Below are positions 11,342-22,962 of a DNA stretch of 64,000 nt, piece by piece. The notes below the pieces were generated by a model, which saw only the letters and a list, made by a program, of their open reading frames with translations, had not been told where the DNA came from and made no database searches. The DNA comes from Episyrphus balteatus (taxonomy: Eukaryota; Arthropoda; Insecta; Diptera; Syrphidae), in contig NC_079134.1 of NCBI RefSeq assembly GCF_945859705.1, positions 82,056,275 through 82,120,274 of the forward strand. Reading direction: 5' to 3'. A program made the translations under genes and the position numbers. Every line of letters begins with the position of its first letter. Position 1 is the first letter of the stretch.

Positions 11342-12034
11342 CCTAAGCCAACGATAGATGACATCTTTCTCACACACACTCCCAACCTCCACATCAACTA
11401 GTCGAAAAAAATGTGTCACCCCAGCGCGTGCGGTATCTGGGGGGGAAAGAGGCGTGGGAATTTAAAAAAAAAAAAAAAAAAAGGTTGTAGTGTTATGTAA
11501 AGTATAACACAAGGTGGAGAGGGAGAAGTAGTGTCGAGTAGTCCAACAGATAGGTTCATGCTGTGATTGTGTTGCTCCCACTTCCACCTCCCACCAAAAA
11601 AGAACACTTTATATCGAACATTTTGTTGCTTAAATTTGTTTTAGTTTTTAGTTGGCCTCTGACCTCCATCGAAAAAGGTGGTTGTGTTACTTAATTTTTA
11701 TATTTTATTTTTACTATAGGTATCTATCTACCTGTCATCCTTATTGGCATTGTCAGGTATTAATTGATGATAAATACTGAAATTCGTTGTCTTTTTAAAC
11801 TCAATTATGAAATTTTAATATACATCAACTATAGTTGACAATAGCAAATGGGTTGACAATCTTCTAATGAACCAAAAAAAAAGAATAAAATTCTGATAGT
11901 TGGGTAGGTACATAAATGTGACACAAAAGACCTGCCCATATGGCAAATATATAGCTATATAAGAATTCTTTTTATTAGGTGGGGTTTTTGTTTGATTTTT
12001 AACTTATCCTGTGTCAAATAAATAAACAAGGATT
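11342..12034. other. Non-coding, low complexity
   Basis: Includes a run of about 20 A near 11463 and ordinary AT-rich sequence. I see no gene or paired ends. Confidence 0.4.
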
Positions 12035-12191
12035 GGGTTGTTTTTTGCATAAAAAGATTAAATCACACCCATTTTCGTTGAAATCTATTAAAATAACCAA
12101 TGACAATCGATATTCTCTTATTTATGTTTCCATAATTCCATATCGTTCCTCGCAATTGTTGCCAACCCAAAAATCACATATCATAGCTTAA

Positions 12192-12289
12192 CATAACTTT
12201 AGAATTCGTAACTCTAGTTTTTCGTAACTTCGGTTTGGCGTAACTTTGACGCTGGTAACTCTGTCGCCCGTAACTCTGGTATTCGTAAC
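12192..12289. repeat. Phased GTTACG array, right arm of P (inverted)
   Basis: CGTAAC or a one-base variant starts at 12192, 12207, 12223, 12239, 12254, 12269 and 12284, spacings 15, 16, 16, 15, 15, 15. This is the exact reverse of the left array, so the arms are true inverted copies and the spacing is preserved. Confidence 0.8.
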
Positions 12290-12649
12290 TCCGTTACCAT
12301 TTCGTTTCTGTCCCATCCTTCAACTTCAACGGATGGATTGACGTAACGGACGCAACGGATTCTATGGGTTGGGGCCTTAATAGAAGTCTTCTTTAATTTG
12401 ATTTGGCGTCATATTCCTTTTGGCCAAATTTTAATAACGGCTTTAATTTAATTATTTTTCAATTTTCGTTATTAGCAAAAGATAAGTTCAAACAAAAAAT
12501 TGCACTGATAAAAATTGGTGACCGATTTTAATGAAACTTAACATACACATACAATCATAATATATATTTGGCTACTTGGGTAGTTAAAATTTATTTGTTT
12601 AAACAACACCATTTATGTTAGGCCGAGAACTTTTCAAACCGCCCTCGTA

Positions 12650-13322
12650 TATGTTGGATTTTTGTACTTATAATTTTATAACTTGTAAATTTGTTCGTAA
12701 TTATTTTGTTTTATATTGTGCATGTGGGAGGTTGTATTTTTTGTTTACTGACCACTAACATGCACTTATGAAGAGCCTCTGATCGTAGATAATAGCTTGT
12801 TTTAAGCTTACTACATCAAAGGATCTGAAGTAAAAAAAAAAATGCTATTCTTTTGAATTTTAGGGCTTTTTAAAAGTTGTGCACATTTTATAACTTCCAT
12901 GATGGAACAAACCAGCACCGTTCCATCGGACTAACAAATAATTATAGGTATTTAACAAATTTATTTTGGATTTTAATGTGAAAATCAACGTGATTTAATA
13001 TTTTAAAAAATTAGACATAAACTTACCTCCCAATAGTGTTGTATTGACTCCAAACAAATTCAGTCATTTTATAAAAAAAAATAATTTATTGCTGATTTCA
13101 ATTGAACTGGAAGGTAGGAGTGAAAAGAAAGGAACTAATACATATTTTTTTTTAACACATTTCATCAAATTTTCCCAGAATTTGTATATTGCGTGTTAAC
13201 TTTAATAAATAATTATCAACATGAACACAACATTCGACCCCATGTCATTGCATACAAAGTAAAACCCTAATGAAAGTTTGGCGGAATCTCTTCGTTTTTT
13301 TGTATAGCATGTCTCATGTTTA
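12650..13322 (+). repeat. Composite-unit block V, copy 1
   Basis: Non-coding. The first 125 bases (TGGATTTTTGTACTTATAAT...GTGGGAGGTTGTATTTTTTG) recur at 32238-32345. The remainder (GGGCTTTTTAAAAGTTGTGC onward) recurs at 34185-34692. It ends at the TA used by MITE M. The start continues the 3' UTR of K beyond the mariner insertion. Confidence 0.75.
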
Positions 13323-14448
13323 TACAGGGTGATTCAGGAGAAATGAGCCAAAAAGCTAGAGCGTTTAGGTTGGGTTGAGACAAGAAAAAATCGTTGAGCT
13401 GGGAGGGACAGTAATTTAAAAACAAAGTATTCAATTAGTAAAACAAATTATTAAAAAATCAACGGTTATACAGCTACAATATCGTGGTAAACCTTTTTGT
13501 AAAACCAACCTTACATACAATTTTGAAAAAAAGATTAGTTTGAAATTTTGTTTTGCAATTTTTTTTTTCAAAATTTTAAAAATTAATTTTTTTCAAAAAC
13601 TATTTCATGAAATGGCTTTATTTAAAATGTTTATAAAAGAAGTTTTGGGCTTTACATTTAAATATAGCAAGCTATTGTAGGTGCACAGAGAAAAATATGA
13701 CCACCTAAAAACTTACAGATTGCCTTATTGTTTTACTGCCCATATGTTTTATAAGGAAATCTTATTAAAAGCAACGATTTCATATTTATTTATTTTTTCA
13801 TATTTATTTATTTATTTCAAAATTGCTTACAATGTAGGACATAAGCCTTATAAAGTATTGAAAGCCTTTAAATTATATATTAAGGAAATTTGAATTAGGT
13901 AAAGTGTATATATTAATAATCGCAATAACTTAATTTGATATTTTGGTTTAAGAAGATATACGCTTTTCTTTGTAACAAAACTGTGTGGAGGAAATTTATT
14001 TCATCCTAAACATACCTATGTATTTTTTTAATTTGTACATTTTTTTCTTTTTAAAGATAACTTTTGCTTTCAGAGATCACATTTCTTAAAATGCCTATTA
14101 AACATATAATTATACTATTTTTACTCGGTACTTTTTTATAGAAAAAAAATATTTATGGTTTGATGTTTCCGCAAAAAAAATAATGACGCTGAAAACATCG
14201 CTCTTGGAAACATCGTTGTAATTGAAACTTCAAAGTTTTTTTTCAGAGAAGGGCACCAGGCGAGTTCTACTCAAAACACGAATGTGGAAGAAAAACATTT
14301 CTGAATTATTTTCGTACTTTTAGTACAGTTGAACCATAAATTAAGGTACCTTCCACGTAAGAATTTTGTAAAAAATATAGGTAATTTTCTCAATAACCGG
14401 TCGCTGCGATTATGATAAAAACATTCAACTCCCCCATTCAACTATCCC

Positions 14449-14985
14449 TCATCTATGTAAAGCTAGAGCAGTTTTTTGCGAATGTCCGTTATTTATATCT
14501 GATCTATGACCGGCTATACGGTTTTTCAATTTTCGCATGGATATACCTACATAAACTGATGGGCAATTGTTCGTTCCATCACCTAAACATTTTATTTTAT
14601 ATAGGATATTTGATTTATCATTTTTAGAAAATTCACCTTTTAAATTTGAAAAAGTGAATTTCTTAAAACATTTACTGATTTAAAAGCTAAACGAACATTA
14701 TCTTTGTTTCTAATAAGAGCATCTTGAAGTCGATTCGAAAGATTAGGAATATACAAACAACTTCTGTACGAAAACTGTGTTGTATTTGTAACTAAATTTG
14801 GTTGAACCAATGGATTAAAATATTGGTTCAATAATGTTTTTATTATATTTATTGGAAAAGAATTTGAAAGCAGAGTATCCATGATTTTGATAATGTTATT
14901 CTGACGAAATGCAATATCACTGATATCCAATATTCTGGTAATAAAAGTAAAATCAAAATACGACCTGTAACCAACGCAGAAGATA
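14449..14985 (-). pseudogene. Penelope-like element fragment with GIY-YIG domain
   Basis: The minus strand encodes a post-RT region (RQNNIIKIMDTLLSNSFP, SCLYIPNLSNRLQDAL, VRLAFKSVNVLRNSLF) matching the PLE pattern YxxGLSxxL...FKPxNKL that precedes the endonuclease. A one-base frameshift near 14642 leads into NILYKIKC...CPSVYVGISMRKL then KNRIAGHRSDI, which fits a GIY-YIG nuclease: GIY as ILY, YIG as YVG, the catalytic Arg in KNRI and the His in GHRSDI. It stops at 14449. No upstream RT palm is left. Its position inside E#2 means it inserted later than E#2 or came in with the Helitron-like block. Confidence 0.65.
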
Positions 14986-15659
14986 ACATTTATTAAGAAA
15001 AATATATACCTACATATATTTTTTAAAAATCAAGTCTTCGAAAACGGGATATATTTTTCAAGTCTTAGTTTTAGGCTGTGTGTGAATTTGGTTAAATTTT
15101 TAGCCGGACAAGTTTTTGACATTTGTATCTATGTCTGTTGAATAAAGAATTTATCTTGGGCTTTATTTAGCTGTGAGAATCGGGATACATTTTTGAATTG
15201 GCTTAATACTTTCTTAGTTGCAAAACAAAAGAATTAATGGTGTATAAAACATTTATAAATATTAACAAATTACAAACTTCCACCAAGCGTGGAAATTTTT
15301 TTTCATCATCAATAAAAGCTGTGTTTTATTTTTCTCGTGAACCATTTGCGAAACACTTACTAAACAAAATCCTGATTTTATTCTAAGCTACCGTGTGGCT
15401 GAAATCGACTCGTGAAAAGTCGACATTACTTTCCCAATTTTCTTTCTTTATTTTCAGTTTTCGAATATAAATTTATAATCCTTCTGCAAACAATTTATAC
15501 CCAGAGCAGGGTAAATGTTTGACAGCTGAAAATACATTTGATCTAAGAATTTGGATAGAATTTTGTATGTTAGCTAAAATTTAGCAAATTGAGCGCTTGA
15601 CCATTTTTTTGATTATTTTGGAAGTAATCCTGTGACCCCCCCCCCCCAAACTAAATTTC

Positions 15660-16667
15660 TAGATCCGCGCCTGTCCGAAACGGCTGAACCGATTTATATG
15701 AAATTTTGTACACATATCGGGTAGGTCTGAGAATCGGCCAACATCTATTTTTCATACACATAAATGGTAAGGTTGGTCAACCATGAACTTCTTTTTTATT
15801 TCTGAGAAAACATTTTTTTTTAATTTTTTTATAATTCACTATTGAAAAATACATATAATTCTAAATTTTAAACATTCTAAGACCAACCAATGTTTTTTAA
15901 TCGCAATTTTTTGTTGAAATCAAAGTGTTTTATTATTGTGAAACATTCTGTATATGTTTTTTCTGTCGAAAAATATGAATGTTTGATCATTGTGATGTCA
16001 AATAAATCACATTTAGTGGAAAACGGGGAAGGGTATAGCCCGGCTCAAGACAACATGACTTTGTACAGCCCGTAACAGGCAGACTCAATACTTAAGTAGG
16101 TGCGTATTTTTTTGGGTTTAATTTGACAAATTTTGTTATTGGTTGGTGGTTGATTTTGTCAGTTTTGTTAATTGGATTTCTTTGGTGTGAACTGGGAATG
16201 CGAATGTAAAAGTGATCTTTGGTATCTTTGGCAAAAACAATATAGTCTAAGAGCCCAGAACAAATTTTGGGAGTGGATGTATAACCGAAATGTGAGTATG
16301 CAGTTTTATAGCCTTATGGGCTTCATTAACGAATTCAAAAGTCTGGCAGCTTTAAATCGCAGATTTATATGGTTTTCGGGGGGTTAAAAAACTCAAGTTT
16401 TCCAATCAAGGCGATTAGACTAAATTAACACAAATTCACTTTCTGAATATTGAAGATATCAATCTTAAAAGTGCGATCGATAGAACTCAAGATATATGTA
16501 AGCTGTTTAATAGCCTGTTTTCACTAGAGCCCAAATGAGATAATAACGCAAAGTATCTTATTTCGAATGTCGCATCGACAAGATTGAATTATTCAGGCTT
16601 TGGGGAGATGACAAAAATTGGAAATAAATACTAGAAAAGGTAGAACGAAGTCCGCCGGGTCAGCTAG
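15660..16667 (+). mobile_element. Helitron-like 3' portion ending in CTAG
   Basis: Starts around GTCCGAAACGGCTGAACCGA and ends GTCCGCCGGGTCAGCTAG followed by T. Both are typical of insect non-autonomous Helitrons, which end in CTRR next to a short GC-rich hairpin and insert next to T. The 5' TC end was not located. The open frame at 16172-16387 has no recognisable domain. Confidence 0.5.
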
Positions 16668-16836
16668 TAGTTTATAATAATAGTGTATATATAAGCTATA
16701 GCTTTATATAGCAGTGGACTTATTTACAAACATATTTTTAGGAAGAAACAGATAGCAAAAAAAAGATTTACAATAAGAAAAATAAAAAAGAAAATATTAC
16801 AAACATAAAACAAAAATAAAAAATCGATAAAATTTA

Positions 16837-18590
16837 TCAATAATTTGCCAAATAGTAAACATTTAAATCTTCTTGTGCTTCTAACACTTCTCATAGCAAT
16901 AGGCAGGGAGTTCCAAAGACGAATAACATGAACAAAGAATTAGCGCTCAGTAATAAGGTAATTGTATCGTGGTATAATAAAAGTAAAGGACCTTGTAGAA
17001 TGAGGGAAATTTAGCTTACCATGTAGATAGTCAGGTTGTTTTGTTTGAATGATTTTATGTAGATAACTAAGTGAACGAAAGTTTAATAAATTATCTAGGC
17101 TACAACCGGAAATTCGCACCGCAAAGGAAGATACGTGGTCAAAGCGTCTTAGATTATAAATATAGCGGGCAATGTTGTTGTATGCCACAATTAATTTGCG
17201 GCTCGTGGATGAATCCAGGTTGCAAAAATTTCGCATCCATATAAGATAATTGGCAACAAGAGATTTTTAGCAAGAAGTAATTTGGTTTTTGTCGGAACCA
17301 AACTTCTGGTAACTTGGAGAGCACGAAGACTACCATATACTTTACCAATTGCACTGTTAATATGATCGTTCCATGTGAGCAAGCGATTGAAAACTATTCC
17401 GAGATTTCTAGCGTTGCTGACATATTCAATAGCTTCATCTTCAAGCTTCAATGGGCTTAAAATAGATAGATCAAACATTTTGCGGTAAATAGGAAGGGCT
17501 TTCGATTTGACAGGATTAAGACAAAGGTGGTTGTTCTTAGACCAACGTGAAATAGAGCGAAGATCCTCATTCATAAGTGCAATGTCATCACTTTTCTCTT
17601 CAAAACGACGACTTATCAAAAGCTGCACATCATCAGCGTATAGATGAATCAGACAGTTTCTAACAACAAGTGGTAACTCATTTATATAAAGTGAGAAAAG
17701 GATTGATCCAAGGATCGACCCCTGGGGAATTAATTAAGTTACAGGGCTCTAGGGAAAACCCAAAGTAATTACCCAGTTTCTTACACAAAAATGAATGGTT
17801 GACAGTGTCAAAAGCTTTTGAGAAGTCTAAGAGCGTTAGAAATGTAATGTGATCGCTATCCATTGCAGCTCTTATTTCATCAGTTACAAAGAGTAGAGCT
17901 GATCTGCATAATTTTTTGCCAGAAACAAGAAGACCTAGTTTTTGTTCGTAGTAGATTTTTTTTGCATTTCTTACCATCATGACAACTTGATTACGTAGTG
18001 TGCAGTACGATTTATGGAAGTACTCCTGTTTATAATGCCTCCATTGACTGTTTACAGTATCTCGTTGTAACATTAGAGCGGAAATGTCAGAATTCATCCA
18101 AGGTGGAGCCGAATGTTTGACGAAACGTGTTTTTAAGGGAACATGAACATCAAAAAGTTGATTAAGATTTTGCCGAAAAAACGAGACTTGTTCATTAACG
18201 TTTTGCATTTGGTAAAGCGAATTCCAATCTATGATGCCAAGGTCATGCAACAAATTGGTTATGTTCACATTTTTATAGTCTCGATATTGAAAACATTGTT
18301 GATTAACCTGGCTGGCTATATCCAAACACACAAAAATTAAGTCGTGCTTAGAAAAACCAGGTGCCAAAAGCTGAGAATAAAGCATAACTCTGTCAACATC
18401 GCTAGCAAGATATAGATCTACAAGAGAGCTTGAATCTTTGGTAAATTGAGTAGGGGTGGAGTTGTTGACGGGACTAAGATTGAGTGCTTTAAATATATCA
18501 ATGAAGTTTCAGATAATCGTTGCAATTGAAATCACCACAAAGCAAAATGTAAGAATAGCAAGAAGAAACTGATTCTAAGGTTGTAACCAA
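16837..18590 (-). pseudogene. E#2 ORF2: RT and C-terminal part, with internal deletions
   Basis: The inverse of E#1 ORF2 with shared stop position. Present blocks: APPWMNSDISALM, LLDFSKAFDTVNHSFLCKKL (intact palm aspartate, unlike E#1), HLYADDVQLLISRRFEEKSD, NARNLGIVFNRLLTWNDHI and the C-terminal RSLSYLHKIIQTKQPDYLHG. Deletions remove the segment between GKKL and CKSALLFVTD and the YLSGRQQ...GVPQ block. A short intact segment near 18530 keeps the LLCGDFN endonuclease motif that E#1 has lost. Confidence 0.85.
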
Positions 18591-19881
18591 AGGACAATGG
18601 TAATTTTTGTATGGGAGCTGGCCCTGAGACCAATAACGATGAGTCATATGTCATTGGAGAGGTATTTTTGCGTAGATCAATTGTTTATATGGCGCCAAGA
18701 CTCAATTCGCTGTGGGGAAAAAGTTATAGCCATAAATGTAGAACATAGTAAAAATAGGTAATAGACGGAGAGACGACCGCCGAATTACTGAGATCATACG
18801 GATAAGGGATAAAATTGGTGTCAAATGAAAGATAAGTTGATAGAGAAAATGAAAAAAATAGGGTTACCGCTTTTAAAATGGTAACTTCTATGTGGCAACC
18901 CTATTTTAAAAGAAATAATGGTATATTACATATCTTTGTAGTATGATCAAATAAGAACATTTTTTAAATGCCAAACGAAAACTTAGATGGTGAAAAAATT
19001 AACAAAATAATATAAAAAATGTTGGCCTTCAAATATGGCAACCCTATTAACGTTAAAAAAAAAAAAAAATCAAAAAATATTTTTTGAACAACAGATTACA
19101 ATTTTGTATCCACTGAAAGGCTCAACTCTATACCAATCTTTAGCTGACAAAAAGACGATCAAGTACTCGGGAACCTTACGGAAATCTTAAGAAATACTTT
19201 ACAGCCAAAATGTGTGATATCATATGTTATCTTCTTACCTTCAACTCTTTCAAATTCCATACTTTTTGTAATAGTTTTTCTGTGTTTCTTAACATTTGCG
19301 TAAGGTTGCTCGTCTTTTTGTCAGCTAAAGATTGGTATAGAGTTGAGCCTTTCAGTGGATACAAAATTGTAATCTGTTGTTCAAAAAATATTTTTTGATT
19401 TGTTTTTTTTTTTTTTTTTTTTTTTTTTTAACGTTAATAGGGTTGCCATATTTGAAGGCCAACATTTCTTATATTATTTTGTTAATTTTTTCACCATCTA
19501 AGTTTTCGTTTGGCATTTAAAAAATGTTCTTATTTGATCATACTACAAAGATATGTAATATACCATTATTTCTTTTAAAATAGGGTTGTCACATAGAAGT
19601 TACCATTTTAAAAGCGGTAACCCTATTTTTTTCATTTTCTCTATCAACTTATCTTTCATTTGACACCAATTTTATCCCTTATCCGTGTGATCTCAGTAAT
19701 TCGGCGGTCGTCTCTCCGTCTATTACCTATTTTTACTATGCTCTACATTTATGGCTATAACTTTTTCCCCACAGCGAATTGAGTCTTGGCGCCATATAAA
19801 CAATTGATCTACGCAAAAATACCTTCCCAATGACATATGACTCATCGTTATTGGTCTCAGGGCCAAAATTACCATTCTCCT
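18591..19881. mobile_element. Long palindromic element FB, copy 1 (1291 bp)
   Basis: Almost the whole element folds on itself. The arm starting AGGACAATGGTAATTTTTG (18591) is read back to 19881, with arms of roughly 570-580 bp meeting near 19190-19300. Arm differences are few (for example a 9-bp indel near the tip). No coding sequence is supported. Compared with E#1 at 45920-45935 the target lost GT between AA and TT and shows no duplication. Copy 2 is at 27106-28424. Confidence 0.85.
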
Positions 19882-20320
19882 TTGCAACGCTTATGTGACT
19901 ATAAGGTCTATAGACCGAACCGACCAAAACACTATCATTTTTACATCTGATACTTACAAAAACATATTCCAAAGGGCAATCATCACCCGAACTACATATA
20001 AACTTACAGTTTAGTCCATCACGCACGTACAAGGCGGACCTCCACCAGAAGAAAATTTTCTATCGGCTCGGAATAGCTTGAAACCCTTATAGAACTCATC
20101 GCATATGCCATGTTGAAATCACGTTTCAGACACAGAGACGATATCTATCTTAGACTCTACAAAAAGGTATCTAAATTCCCCTAATTTTTTGGTCAGACTT
20201 TGCACGTTTAAATATATCTTATATCCATTATTTTGGGCCCTTAAAACTCGAATCATGTTGTACAAATTCGTATTCAAGTTGCTGCCAATGAAACCCCTGA
20301 TATCATTAGCTTCGCTTGCG
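19882..20320 (-). pseudogene. E#2 ORF2: N-terminal endonuclease fragment
   Basis: The inverse of the first 150 codons of E ORF2, including a CHLNAQSL-type motif (here degraded), the SETWF region with a frameshift, and DGLNCKFICSSGDDCPLEYV. It is continuous with 16837-18590 once the palindrome is removed. Upstream it abuts the E 5' UTR directly. Confidence 0.75.
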
Positions 20321-20706
20321 CCAAATAATAGAATGCCGACTGCGAACGTTTTAAATTTGCGTCTATTCTTTGTGATACATTACACAATTTGATTAATAAG
20401 GTTTTTTTAAGAAGATTTCTTATTATTTTTATAGAGAAAATCTTATTAAATTTTTTTCAACTTGGCACTAGAACAAAAATCGCGATCAGTATATTCATAG
20501 CAGGTTGGTTCAGGTGGTAAGGTGTGCGACTAATGATTTGAAGTCTCCAGTTTTTTTTCTTTTCAAATTCCTACAACTAACTGACCTATTTATAGTACGA
20601 AAACAAAGTTAAAAATATGATGGCAATGAACAAAACGACTAGATTAAATACCCCAGATGGCAATCCAGTTAAACTGGTAAATCCACTCTCTTAAGAGGTC
20701 GGTCCT

Positions 20707-22240
20707 ATGGATTCTGGGGAGGACCAATTATTGCTTATAAATATTGAGAGACGGAGTTCAAAGATGCAAAGAACTCCACCAAACAAGTTTACTTCAGGGG
20801 CTACATCACCGACAACCCCAAACAATACTATTTATGTTAAACGCATCAGCGAAAAAGGGACCAAGAAAAATGAAGAGATCGACATTACAGATCAACAGAG
20901 TTCCATCGAAGACAAAGAGATAGACCAATCAAAATCAAAGAACTACTTTGAAGAATGGCAAATTGAAATAGCGGCAAGAAAACAACTTGAAGTTCTAGTT
21001 CAGAGTCTTCAGCTGGAAGTGATAAAACTCGAAGAGAAAGTTTCATTACTTGACAAGAAAGATTCAGAGTCCACGCTTCAGTTAAGTCCAAAATATATTG
21101 AGCGTGAATATCAAACTGATGAAGAAGAGCTCTTGTTTGAAACTGAGAAAAAGAAAAATAAGCGTATCACAAAGAAACGTAAACCAAACGGGAGTCCTGA
21201 GATTTGTTCAAAAAATCAGAAAAGCTCTTAAACCGAAAATAATAAAGAGTTGTTTACAGAAACTTAAGAAGCGAATAATGTGGTAGCTGTTGTTAAATCA
21301 AATTCTCACGCTAAAAGCAGCAAAAAAATTACACCACCACCAATTATGATCTCAGGATTTGCAATTTTTGGAGATCTGAAGAAAATAATAGAAAAATGTA
21401 CTCAAAAAGCTTGCAAATACACATCGTACAACAAAGACAACTGAAAAGTCACAGTCGAAGAAGCCGACGAGTATAGATCTGTCACTGAAGAACTGAGCAA
21501 ACACCAAATTCATTGGCACTCATATGAGAACAAAGCTACAAGGTCAATAAAAGTAGTAGCCAGAGGTCTTCATTCCTCGTGCTCTCCCGAGGAAGTAGTA
21601 GAAGATCTTGTACAAAAAGGCTACCAAGCCCTTGATGCAGTCAATCTATTTAAGAATGAGACAATTAAAAACTCCTCTGGAGAATCGACGACAAGTAAGA
21701 GGTTACTACCTTTATTCATGCTAACTTTTGACAGTAAACAAAGTGTCGAGGAGATTTATAAAGGGCATAGCTGTTAAAATTGAACCACTCCGAAAATCTA
21801 AAGTTGTTCCGCAGTGCAAACGTTGCCAAGCTTTTGGTCATACCCATAAATAAAAATACTGCAACCGCGAGTTTGCTTGTGTAAAGTGCGAAGGAAAACA
21901 TGCAACTAAAAATTGTCCGATGAGCAAAGATCAGAAAGCAAAATGTGTGAACTGCCAGGGTAATCACCCGGCAAGCTATAGAGGCTGCCCAGTTGACAAA
22001 AAATTCCAAGAGTTCAGAAGCAAAAATACATCTGCTAGAGACAAACCCAGAAATACAGTAAATACCGATTTAACTGCTGAAAACAATACTAAGAATGAAC
22101 CGCCTAAAAAAGCTGTTCAAAGTAAAAGCGGTGAAAATAAAGCCTATTCTCAGATTCTAAAAAATGTGCGGAAGAATGAAGAGACTTCCATACAAGAAAT
22201 GCTACAACTCATTCTTCAAAATTTAATAAACAGGTTTTGA
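20707..22240 (+). pseudogene. Jockey-type gag (ORF1) of G
   Basis: Gag packages element RNA. Order seen: a charged N-terminus with coiled-coil-like KQLEVLVQSLQLEVIKLEEK; a basic stretch; the pre-zinc region PPPIMISGFAIFGDLKKII ... VVARGLHSSCSPEEVVEDL; then three zinc knuckles, CKRCQAFGHTHK(stop)KYC, CVKCEGKHATKNC and CVNCQGNHPASYRGC. The ARGL(H/P) and triple CCHC layout is the hallmark of jockey-clade gag. Breaks: a frameshift near 21200, TGA at 21441-21443, a frameshift near 21765 and a stop in the first knuckle near 21850. Confidence 0.85.
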
Positions 22241-22962
22241 ATATCAAACCGTTAAGCGAAAAAGTCGCTTTTAAAAAACAATGATGGACAGCACACTTAA
22301 AATCGCTACATGGAATGCAAACGGTCTTTTACAACACTTATCCGAATTAAAAATCTTTTTAGATCTAGATCATATAGATATTTGCCTGGTGTCCGAAACT
22401 CACTTCTCCAATGGGAAAAGTCTAGATAATGTAATAGAAAACTATTCATGTTACCACGCTCCACATCCAGCTGACAAGGCAAGAGGTGGATCGGCGATTC
22501 TTATAAAAGAAAGCTTAAAACATTATGAAGAAACCAAGCTTACTAATGAAAATATGCAAGTAACAACTATTAGTATTGGTATGAAAAAGAAAGAGTTTAA
22601 GATAGCAGCTATATACTGCCCACCAAGGCGATCCCCGACAGAAGATGACTATACAGATCTATTAAATCTTCTTGGGCATAACTCTCTTGTTGGTGGAGAC
22701 TTCAATGCGAAACACACCCATTGGGGTTCAAGACTTATATCAACAAAAGGCAAATGACTTTTCCAAGCAGGCCGTAAATACAATTGCGAATTCTATTCCT
22801 CCAGGTCGTCAACTTACTGGCCTTCCGATACTAACAAAATACCAGACCTTATTGACTTTTTCGTAGCTAAAGGAATCAAACGAAATCACATTAGTGTCGA
22901 AGGTAATTATGACCTGTCATCAGATCATACTCCAGTGATTCTATCACTAAGTGAATCGGAAG

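Larger units (their letters stand above)
5956..12380. mobile_element. Long-inverted-repeat element P nested in mariner
   Basis: CCAACCCATAGAATCCGTTG near 5962 is inverted at about 12335-12375. The arms continue inward to about 6890 and 12035, with matching blocks that include the phased GTTACG arrays and TGGGTTGGCAACAATTGC. The left arm holds about 500 extra bases. A small complete copy of the same end family lies inside at 8830-9065. No transposase is seen. It may be one element with long arms or two copies in opposite orientation. Confidence 0.6.
5336..12647 (-). mobile_element. mariner element expanded to 7.3 kb by nested insertions
   Basis: Perfect 28-bp inverted ends begin CGAGGGCGGTTTGAAAAGTT and are flanked by TA (5334-5335 and 12648-12649), as expected for mariner. 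The transposase remnant at 5478-5900 reads on the minus strand, so the 5' end is at 12647. About 6.4 kb of other repeats (5956-12380) sits between the two halves, so the original copy was about 1 kb. Confidence 0.85.
13780..20390 (-). mobile_element. CR1-like retrotransposon E, copy 2 (internally deleted)
   Basis: The 3' end is at 13780 (inverse of ...AAATAAATAAATATG) and the 5' end at 20390 (inverse of TGTGTAATGTATCACAAAG). GATT at 13776-13779 and 20391-20394 is the apparent target duplication, consistent with the uninterrupted T copy 1. The 3' UTR (13780-13905) is separated from the rest by a 2.8-kb block of Penelope/Helitron-type sequence, and the endonuclease region is split by the palindrome at 18591-19881. 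ORF1 is absent: the 5' UTR joins the start of ORF2 near 20320, with short shared sequence at the joint. Confidence 0.85.

Noticed and set aside
16172..16387. 71-codon frame inside the Helitron-like segment
   Set aside because: No recognisable motif, no conserved copy, and length within chance expectation.
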